A DNA stretch of 64,000 nucleotides from Karstenula rhodostoma CBS 690.94 (lineage: Eukaryota > Ascomycota > Dothideomycetes > Pleosporales > Didymosphaeriaceae): NCBI GenBank assembly GCA_010093485.1, contig MU001494.1, positions 2,697,937 through 2,761,936 on the forward strand. Direction: 5' to 3'. Shown here in pieces: positions 55,674-64,000 of this stretch. The position numbers and the translations under genes were made by a program. The notes beneath the pieces were generated by a model. The model saw only the letters and a list, made by a program, of their open reading frames with translations. It did no database searches and was not told the DNA's origin. Position 1 is the stretch's first letter, and each line of letters starts with the position of its first letter.

Positions 55674-56195
55674 GTGCAATGGATCAGGATGGAGAAAGCG
55701 TTAATTGGTGTAGGAGTAGAGAGTGGGTTGCACATGCCGAAAAAAGGTAGGTGAATCAGGCTGCCACTGTAGCGTCTGTGCAGGTGAGCTAAGATCGCCA
55801 TGGAACGCAAGGCCAACATAAAAGAACACAATTCAGATCATGAGCACGTGGTATTTGCTACAAACGACACGAACGCCTGACTCGTTAAAATCATGTTTCA
55901 GTCATGTCCCGCACTTGAAAATTCATTCGTACAGATTCGCCAATTTTCCGCCATTACCAAACGCCTAGAAGACGACACAAAGAAAGTGACTAGAGACTGA
56001 TAAGGGAATTAAAAAATTAGACAATGAGACTCGTTATGACAATGCTTCAAACGCCATTTCAAGTTGTCTGCACTGGATATGCAGCATTCGGTCATGTTAC
56101 AAATGAAATAATTTGGGTTCCGGAAGTGGGGACAAAAACCGGCTTGGACCGTCAACGAATTCAAGCATCAATAGATACTGTGGAAGCGTACCGGC
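55674..56195. other. Intergenic region
   Basis: 0.5 kb between the SLOG-like gene start and the 3' end of the 708-residue protein gene. AT-rich in 55850-56100. No gene recognised. Confidence 0.4.
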
Positions 56196-58534
56196 TCAAG
56201 CCTTTCCGCGCTTCGGGGTGGCTAAGAAGGCAAGCCTAGACTTGGTCAGAGAGCTTCCCCGTGGAGTGCGGCGGGGCAGCTTCGATGCGGATTTCGAGGG
56301 CGTCTGCGGGACTTCTACCGGAGCGGTCTTGATTTTCTTAGCAGATCGTCCAGCGTCCGGCGCAGGCTCACTATTCTCCTTGTCAGAGCTCTCGGCGACC
56401 GTGTCGAGCTTCCTTTTCTTGCCCTCGGCGAGGGAAGAAGCGTCGCTCTTTCGAACCACGCGAATCGTGCCGGTCGAAGGCGGTCCGAAGCTAATCGGCT
56501 TGTCGGACTGGAACGAGAATGCAGCCGGTGTGTTCTCGGTTGCACCACCGAAAGTGAGGCGTCGCGATGGCGAAGCGGAGGCCGACTCGTTGCCCTCGGG
56601 GATAGTGGGATATTCAACCGAGCTGCTCAGGCTAGGATAGATAATCGCTCCAGAGGGAACCTCGGACCCGGCACGCAACTTCATCGGCGAAGGAGACTTG
56701 CCAAGCGCATCCCAGGTTGCTCGCTCCAGTGTGCTATTCGTAAAGTTGACCTGCTTCTTCACCGGTGCTGTCTTAGGCATCGCAGGGAGAACATGGCTTG
56801 TGTTCAGAGCGGAGGGCGGAGACATATGGGTGCCAGCAGCGATCTTTGTAGGATCATCAGAGAATTTGCGGTTCGGCGTGCGGAGGATGGATCGAACGCG
56901 CTGGAGGGAGCTGCTTGTCTTGCGAATACCATCACGAACGCCATCCCTAACGGTGTTGCTAATGTTGGTAGCCGAGAACATGTTCTTCGTTGGGGAAGGT
57001 GTGCCAGCGTTCGTGGGCGAGAAGAGGTTCTTGGTTGATGGCGAACGCAGCAGAGACGGACCTGGAAAGGGAATGTTAGCTTTGTTACACTGATTTATGG
57101 AACACAGTCTCCGATTATAACTGTTTCGTTGGCGGCGTCAGACTTACCCGGAATCATCGATTGAGACTTAAGTGTCTTTACGCTCTGTGATCGCGCGATG
57201 GAAGACTTCGTCGGAGTCATCAGCCTATCTGCCAGTCGAGGCAGGCCCGTCTTCTTCCGAGCCGGTGTTGGGGCAGCAGCAGCAGCCGTATTAGTTGCAA
57301 GGCCATCACGAGAGATTGGGCGCGTGGTAGCAGCGTCGTCGGTCTCGGTTCGCTTGACACGCTTCGCGAAGGGGTTGACCTCTTGAGTTGGGCGAGGACC
57401 ATCACGAGACGGGGGGACAGTTCGGACGGTCGACTGCGCCCGTGGAAGGCTGCCGCTCGACATGTCCATCTTCGACTGAGTCCGCTTGAGCGGTGTAGGC
57501 GCAATCTTGGTTGTGGCCTCCGCTGCATCGCCCTTCGACTGTATACGCTTCAATGCGGAAGTAGGAGCTTTCGGCATAGATTCTAGCAGATCCATCTTGG
57601 ACTGTGTCCGCTTCAGTTTGTTCGGGGTCTTCGCGCTGGATTCAGCCTTAGCGAGGTCGGGTTTGGACGATGACATCTGCAGTGCCTTGGCGCGGAATGC
57701 GGAGGGATGGTTTGCGATCGAGTCCATCTTCTTGAACTCCTTCTGTAAGCGCCAATGTTAGCTTTGTCTTCTATAGCATACCAACATTGTAAGATCTAGG
57801 CACGTACCAAGTGAGCATCGCTAAAGCGCGCCATCTTTCCCTTAGGAACAGCCGTCTTGCGCTTGGGCGTCATGTCGACCGGAGCAGTGAACTCGGTTGC
57901 TTTGAAGAGACCTCGACCCTCTGTCGCTTGCGTGGTGTCCTTCAAGATCCGAGTCGAAGATGGGCTAAGAGCGCTAAGAGGAGACTTGAAGCGGAAGCGG
58001 AAGCGAGTGTCTGGCGACACAACATCCCCTTCGGGCACCTTGGCTGGGGTCGCTTTGGTTGGTGTGTCCTGGCTAGCGCTCATTCCCATGGGTTTCGGCG
58101 GAGCTGTGTGTGCGCCCAAAGCCTGGAAGCCGAGCCAACGCGCTTCGTCGAGGAACTTGGCTGTGCTGGCGTGATGGTGCGCAGGATGCATTTCAGTGCC
58201 TGCCGGCTTCATCGGTGTGCGATTGTTGGGTGTGCGGGAAGGCGTCGTGGCCGGCTGTGGGAGCTGCGAGGCCTTGGAAGCCTTTGCGGCGGCGGCGGGC
58301 TTCTGTGGTGTCTTCACTGTGGGCTCTTCGGCTTCTGCAACGGCGGGAAGCTGCTCTTGAGCTGGCGATTGCGAGCGTGACGGAGCCGTCTCCCAGCTCT
58401 CGCGGGAGTCGTCCGAGCGCGCGGATGTGGGCGCTGGCGATTGCTGCAAGCGGTGAGCACACGCACGTAAACAAAACAAGGGAGGGCGCGCGACGGCAGC
58501 ATACCTTCTGGAGTCTGGCTGAGCGCCGCGCCAT
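56196..58534 (-). CDS. Large disordered nuclear-type protein
   Basis: Four exons (58534-58505, 58443-57808, 57742-57148, 57061-56196), introns 61, 65 and 86 bp, give 708 residues. It starts MARRSARLQK, is rich in Ser, Pro, Thr, Lys and Ala, and lacks a globular domain that I recognise. A repeated basic motif L-K-R-x-Q-S-K occurs three times (LKRTQSKMDL, LKRIQSKGDA, LKRTQSKMDM, about residues 245-325). Many S/T-P sites suggest phosphorylation by cyclin-dependent kinase, and runs such as GKKRKLD and RSAKKIK are candidate nuclear signals. TPVK/TPSK-rich fungal proteins of this kind include chromatin and cell-cycle factors, but a specific identity cannot be given. Confidence 0.75.
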
Positions 58535-59061
58535 GGTGTAAATGTGCAATTGAAGTCGAGTCGGGGATTGGCAGTCGTGCTAGGTCAAGGGCTGGTGCAT
58601 CGATTATATGTGGCGGCCTGTGGGACGTGGGGAGACCGGATCGTTCGTCATGTGCCAAGACGAAAGTAAACAAAAGACCCACAAACACCCAGTCACGTGT
58701 CGGGGCCGCCCACCGAAATGCTGGTGCCATCGGGTGACACCTCGTATCACCATGCTCTCTGCATTGTCAAGTACTGTGTCCCTTGCTTTTGCATGAGTTC
58801 AACGCGATATCATGCTGAATTGTCAAGGTTCACCCACACCTAAATGATTCACACCAACAACAAGCTGCATACACTCTTCTTATTTGCAGCGGTAACAGCT
58901 ATCTAAGGAAGATATCTAGTCGAAAGTATGAGTTAGCACATAACTTAATAGGATTTGACTGTATCAATAAGGTGGCTTGCACGAACGCACATCAGTACTT
59001 AATTCCGCGTATACTCAAACAAATATCTAAGTACTATCAAACGCCGTCTTTTCCGTCTTTT

Positions 59062-59123
59062 CGCACCCCGCAGAGTTCCTGTACTGCGTTTTGCCGCGGC
59101 TTGTAGAAGCTCGCGAAGAGTTA
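59062..59123. repeat. Dispersed repeat fragment, copy 2
   Basis: Contains GTACTGCGTTTTGCCGCGGC and matches 20692-20753 over about 60 bp, with most differences C/T or A/G transitions. Lies in AT-rich DNA. Confidence 0.55.
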
Positions 59124-59351
59124 ATAATTAACTAAACGCTGTCTTAGAGTCTATAGAATCCAGCTTTAAGAACAAGACCTCTTGTTTCAATCAATCAGAG
59201 CGCATGCGTTGCGAGCTACACTTAAAGCAATGCTAGAGACATACTTCTTTTTAGGTACTCCATTTATCTATCGCTTACCACTGAAAGCTACTCAGCAGCA
59301 TAGACGGGCATCGTCGACAGCAGCACATTGATTCCGTAGAACGTAACTGCT

Positions 59352-59639
59352 ATGTTCAAGGGGCATGATTCAGGTAGTTGGGTGAACTGCCGAGACGTGG
59401 AGTACCTCTTCAGGCTGAATTATCGAGGTCTAACATACTTCGTGGTTCATGTCAACGGTCACAAAATCATAAAGAAACTTAAAGTTTCAGCACGAGAATT
59501 ACATGAAAGAATCCGCCGTGGGTTGGAGATGCTGCGCCTCGATACTGCACTGTATATTGTGATGCAGGGCGTTTACTCTGCTCTCCCTCATGCGCAAGAG
59601 GCCCTGCGCGCAATACTAATTGGTGCACGTGAGTATTAA
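59352..59639 (+). CDS. Unidentified 95-residue ORF
   Basis: ATG-initiated ORF with protein-like composition (FRLNYRGLTYFVVHVNGHKI, KVSARELHERIRRGLEMLRL, ending LIGAREY). No domain, signal or membrane span is recognised. It lies 230 bp from a repeat fragment and could be part of a decayed mobile element or a lineage-specific small gene. Confidence 0.3.
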   Translation: MFKGHDSGSWVNCRDVEYLFRLNYRGLTYFVVHVNGHKIIKKLKVSARELHERIRRGLEMLRLDTALYIVMQGVYSALPHAQEALRAILIGAREY

Positions 59640-60334
59640 GCCCCGAGTCTAAATCTCATCCCATATCCGCGTCGCCAGCAACCTTACGCGCCCTCTGCAT
59701 CTCCTCCTTACAACTGTTGGCCTCGAATCTGCGCCCTTGGCACCCACTCTCCGCTACCAGCGCCCAGCTTGCTCCGCCGGCATCCGTCTCGGCGCCTCAA
59801 CACGCACCATCGATCTTGTTTTGGCACGCAGGAAGCAGTGCCAGGTACGTGGCTTGGGTAGCCAAGCAGCCGCTGCCGCGACTGCGAAGCATGCATGCGT
59901 CCCGGTGCTGAGCGGGTTTGCGGAGGAGGGAGGTGCTTATTATGACTTCACTGTACAGTGCGCCACACTGCGCCTCGATTCGTGAGGATGGTAAGGACGG
60001 TTGTGCTGAGACGCACGTAAGGCGAGGTTCGGTTTCGAGGTTGGGTGTGTAAGCTGGGGAGGTTGCGCCATTCCGATGGCCAATTTGAGCGAAAGTTAAC
60101 TCGTATGCGCGGACCGGACAGCATGTGCGTCAAATAAACCAGTGTGCCCAAGCAGCTTCGACGATATTATTATCAGAAAGGGAGAGACTGTCATTCGGAC
60201 ATCCCATCCCAACTTCGTTTTTCCAGTCTCGCACAACGTTGAAACGGAAGTTGCAAGTGACGTGCATCATCAGGGCTAGCCTACCATTGTTACAGATGGT
60301 GTGAGCGTAGACCTGCTTTATTGAGAGACGCTGA

Positions 60335-61381
60335 CTTGGCTGCACAGCCTCCGGCCAAGCAAGTGCCAAGGGCTCGTCCCGCTCTTCTAGATGAGGTGGA
60401 TCACTGTAAGCTGGATAGCCTGCACTGAGCAGTCCGTTGGTTGTAATCAACAAGCCATGTGGCCTTTGTTGTGCAGTCTATGGTTGTAGAGTTGATCTAA
60501 CAGACAGCAAGACAGTTTAAGCCGACACCGTGTGGGTGGGTCTGTAAGGGTTTCCAATACTCTTTGCAGCGGGATTGAAACATGCCAATCATGGAGGCAT
60601 ACTCCACCTTGGAGACGCGCGCGATTCGTGCAGTCGCATAGGAGACACATCCATGATTGGTACACTGCTCACGTAAGAGAAGAGGTGCATAGTGAGATGC
60701 TGCTTGACAACTGTTTCTAAGTTGCTCCAGGCCGCTGATTCGCAGGCACTCATGGTAGTGGAGACTGGCTCATATGTATGCAGCCATGACCGAGACACGT
60801 TCCTCCAGGGTTCAATGAGGAAGACACGAGGTCCCTGGGCACGAGCTGTCAATAGAGGGAGAGCGTGGAGTGAACCGTGGATGACATGTGCTCCAGGTCT
60901 TGGCCGAGGTCACGAACGAGCGAGACCGCCGACGCCTCGCGAACTGGTGCACAGGGCCCTTTGTCTGCGCGAACGGCCAACGAAACGAGAGCGGGGCGTG
61001 TTGGGAGACAGCAGAAGGCGTCGCCACGAGGGACAGGCGGAAGCTCTGGGCGTCGGCAATGAATGAATGACGAGCGTTTCCGCTGAAGCCAAGTGGGCGG
61101 GCACTTCTTGGTGTTGTCGGACTTGGCCCCAGGCGGGAGTTTCGGCTGATGGGTCTCAAACTGATCGCCGGGCTGGCGGCGTACGGAATGCGGCGGCGAT
61201 GAAATCTTCTCCCAGCGCCACCACGCGTGTCTCTGGCTGCAGCAACGAGCGGTACAGCGAGCACGACGGATGGCCGACACGCAGGCAGGCGACGGCGGGG
61301 TAGTTGAGGCTTGCTGCAACTGGGAGAAACACCGGGATGAGTCGGTCCACAATGCACGCTAGTTGCTTGGCAGTGCTTGGC
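60335..61381. promoter_or_regulatory. Cluster of GCCARG (PacC-type) hexamers
   Basis: Eight GCCAAG/CTTGGC hexamers: 60335-60340, 60354-60359, 60365-60370, 60899-60904, 61088-61093, 61122-61127, 61366-61371 and 61376-61381. The last two form a direct pair 10 bp apart about 300 bp before the pacC ATG. GCCARG is the established binding site of PacC, so autoregulation is plausible. Confidence 0.45.
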
Positions 61382-61682
61382 AGTGCTCGCGCGGCCCGAA
61401 GGGGCTTAGCATGTGCTTTGGGCGCGCCCCTGCGACTGGCCCATTTTTGCCATAGGTTCCGGCGTTGGCGCCCAGATGTTGCCCAGGTTTTCCTCTGTCC
61501 CCCGCTCATTTCATACTTCACGCGGCCCTGCCCCGTCCTCGCTTTCTTGAACTCTTTCTCCGCATTTCAAGGCCTCTGGGACGCGCCTTCCTCTCACCCG
61601 AGCGCACCTTCTATTTCAGCGCTGCTGGTATTATCTAAGCACGCGCGAATCTCGGATTCTCCGCTCCACCTCCACCCCAGCC

Positions 61683-63733
61683 ATGGCAGAACAGCAACCT
61701 CAAGCAACGGTGCCCCAGACGGCCGCTCCTCAGCAGCCCGCCATCGGCACGCCAACACAGCAGCCTGCCCAGATCCCCCAGCAGTCCAACGCCGGCGCGA
61801 CTGATTCACTCGTCTGCCAGTGGCAGAGCTGCGGCGAGCGCTGCCCGAGCGCCGAACAGCTCTATGTAAGTCGATTCCACGCCGCAACGCCCTTCAAGAC
61901 GCGCACAAGAGCCTGTATTCCCCCAGTTTACACAGCCCAGCATTCGTGTGCTCGAAAAACGCGTCGCCTCATCGTCATCACGTGATCTATCACTAACCGT
62001 GGCGTAGGATCACGTCTGTGAGCGTCATGTTGGTCGCAAGAGCACCAACAACCTGAATCTCACCTGCCAGTGGGGCAACTGCCGTACTACCACTGTCAAG
62101 CGCGATCACATCACCTCGCACATTCGCGTCCACGTGCCCCTGAAGCCGCACAAATGCGACTTCTGTGGCAAGGCGTTCAAGCGCCCTCAGGATCTCAAGA
62201 AGCATGTTAAGACTCATGCCGACGACTCTGTCCTTCTGCGCTCCCCTGAGCCGAACCGTGGCGGCCCTCACGGCGGACCCGGCTACCCAGGTCAAGGCGG
62301 TAAACGTAAGTGCTCTTCCTCATCTCCTCCAGGAACTCTGATGGTTCTTCATGACCCATCATATACCCCTATTCGTCGCCCATCGATGTTCTCACATCTC
62401 TTTTCAAATCTAACTCGAGTCCACAGTCGTCGCTGACTTGCAGGCGCTTGCCGCTACAGCCAGCGGATATCAATATCCTGAAGGTGGTCTCGGTCCCAAC
62501 GGAGGCTATGGTCAGCAACACCCTGGTGGTGCCCCAGCCGGATTTTACGGTGGACCTCCTCAAAACTCCGCATATGGCCCTGTCTACTATGCTCTCAACC
62601 CGGCTCAGCAAAACTTGAACGACTCTTACGAGATCCGCAAACGTGCTGCGTATGATGCTCTGAACGAGTTCTTTGGCGACGCCAAGCGCCGCGCCATCGA
62701 CCCTGCCACTTACTACGATGTCGGCCAACGGCTCATGGGCCTCCAGGGCGTCCAGCTGCCTGTTATCGGCGCTGGCGGTTACCAGCAAGGAGGTATGTCT
62801 GAGTATGGACACGGAGGCACAATGATGGCTCAGGCCACCCACCCTCCGATGCACCCTTACTCGTTGCCGCTGCCCAACTTGCGCACCAAGAGCGATCTCC
62901 TCAACATCGACCAATTCTTAGAGCAGCTTCAGAGTACTGTATACGAGAACCCCAACCACGCCGCAGCCGCTGGTGTGCAGCAAGCCGGCGCCCACTACGT
63001 CCACACTGGCACCGCGTACCGTTCCAGCCATTCGCCGCCAGGGCACCCATCCACGCACCCCCAGTCTTCACACGCCACTGCGGTCGCTTCGTCGAGCACT
63101 GAAACCCCGGCACTGACTCCTGCCTCGAGTGTAATGTCCTACGCTTCTCAGCACTCGCCCGGTTCGCATCACTCCGGTAGCACCGTTTCTCCAACTACCA
63201 GGACGTCCATGGGCAGCATGTACCCCACGTTGCCTTCGGTCAGTGCGATGTCGGACATGTCGGCTGCTGCACCTTCATCTGGCTTGGCACCTGCCTTTGA
63301 TGCCGACGGTCGCCGGCGCTACTCTGGTAACCTTTTGCAAAAGGCAGCTCCAGCCCGCCACGAGCACGATCAGATGGATACTTCTGACGACTCGCAAGAG
63401 GGCAAGCCTGATCGTGATTCTGAGCAAGACAACCTGCATCACACCGTCAACCAGCTCGCGATCCACTCGCCCAAGGTTGACCCTGCTCTGTCAATGCGCT
63501 CTCCAAGTGCTGTCTCTTCAGCATCTACCGAACAGCCCAACGAGACCTCTCAACAGACGTGGGTAGAGAACATCCGCACGATTGAGAGGTTACGAGCGTA
63601 CCTGAAGGAGAGGCTCGAGGCGCATGACTTTTCAGATGACGAGGACATCAAGCACGAGGACGAGAGCAGAATGAGCGACGATGCCCGGGATCTGTACCCT
63701 GTGCTACGGGCTGTACAAGAAGGAAGGGAGTAA
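61683..63733 (+). CDS. pacC: pH-response transcription factor PacC
   Basis: Three exons (61683-61865, 62008-62305, 62427-63733), introns 142 and 121 bp, give 595 residues. Three C2H2 zinc fingers lie at C45/C50/H63/H68, C81/C86/H99/H103 and C111/C114/H127/H131, the arrangement of PacC/Rim101. The first intron falls inside finger 1. After the fingers come a Gly/Tyr/Gln-rich segment, [20 protein letters not shown] and [20 protein letters not shown], which resemble conserved PacC regions, and a Ser/Thr-rich tail with acidic patches ending [13 protein letters not shown]. PacC is kept in a closed form at acidic pH and activated by proteolysis through the Pal pathway at alkaline pH; it then turns on alkaline-expressed genes. 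Length is somewhat shorter than Aspergillus PacC. Confidence 0.94.
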
Positions 63734-64000
63734 AGGGTTTAATTCTTTCGAACAGTTAGTGCAAGTAAATCTGTAGGGTTTCGAGTGTGGCATGAGGCGT
63801 TTAGGTGTTCTACCGAGCTTACAACGGTACAACCAGAGGCTGGTGGGCTCACAGGGTATGAAGGTGTTTGTTGTTTATCCCAATATCCATTTTCGCTGTT
63901 TCATATGATGAAACTCAGAGTCGTTTCTCAATGAATCTTTCTTTCCTTGCTTCAAAGTTGAATTTGGTCCAGCCTGGTGAAGGAAGGAATGCATGTGGTA
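63734..64000. other. 3' flank of pacC
   Basis: The last 267 bp of the window: AT-richer, presumed pacC 3' untranslated region and downstream sequence. No feature recognised. Confidence 0.4.

Larger units (their letters stand above)
58535..61682. promoter_or_regulatory. Long intergenic region upstream of pacC
   Basis: 3.1 kb. The first kilobase is AT-rich (58800-59300). It contains a second copy of a dispersed repeat (59062-59123), a 95-codon ORF at 59352 and, from about 60300, a series of GCCARG hexamers ahead of pacC. Other ORFs up to 181 codons overlap each other in GC-rich sequence and are not supported. Confidence 0.5.

Overview
The window is nuclear DNA from a filamentous ascomycete. 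The evidence is genes split by short introns (mostly 48-61 bp, GTRNGT...CTRAY...YAG), a wetA conidiation regulator, a pacC pH regulator with three zinc fingers, CLU1, and many lineage-specific secreted and F-box proteins. A Dothideomycete is my best guess, but that rests on gene style and is not shown by the sequence. No rRNA, convincing tRNA, CRISPR or prokaryotic feature was seen.

Layout. 0-6.2 kb: a rhomboid protease (+), an F-box-like protein (-), a gene-poor gap holding a hydrolase remnant and a TA-flanked MITE, a phytanoyl-CoA dioxygenase (+), and a TMEM234-like protein (-) whose stop lies 33 bp from the dioxygenase stop. 6.2-13.6 kb: wetA (+), a small spliced membrane protein, the exosome subunit RRP4 (-) and a two-HKD phospholipase D-like protein (+). 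13.6-26 kb: an F-box protein, a large secreted protein with a killer-toxin/chitinase-like C-terminal domain, an L-rhamnose mutarotase next to an allantoate-permease-type MFS carrier (both -), and a multi-pass membrane protein. 26-33 kb: a mitochondrial AAA ATPase (-) and CLU1 (+), transcribed divergently from a shared 0.7 kb promoter. 33-44.3 kb: a truncated short-chain dehydrogenase, a four-TM membrane protein with a suspicious in-frame stop, about 6 kb of gene-poor GC-rich DNA with microsatellites, a spliced small-ORF transcript, and ARPC5 of the Arp2/3 complex (+).

46.3-54.7 kb is the most unusual part. It is a long, highly diverged tandem array with a period near 160 bp, built from three subunits of about 53 bp that each end in CATG. 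An intact GNAT acetyltransferase gene and a decayed coding remnant sit inside it. 54.8-58.5 kb: a SLOG-like two-exon gene whose intron carries the second MITE copy, and a 708-residue disordered nuclear-type protein (-). 58.5-64 kb: a long promoter region with many GCCARG hexamers, then pacC (+).

Most genes are unrelated housekeeping or regulatory loci, as is usual in fungi. Plausible functional links are CLU1 with the mitochondrial AAA ATPase (divergent pair), the rhamnose mutarotase with its neighbouring transporter, and pacC with its own predicted binding sites. All exon joins were worked out by hand from splice consensus, phase and protein continuity; none was confirmed by transcript data or a database search.
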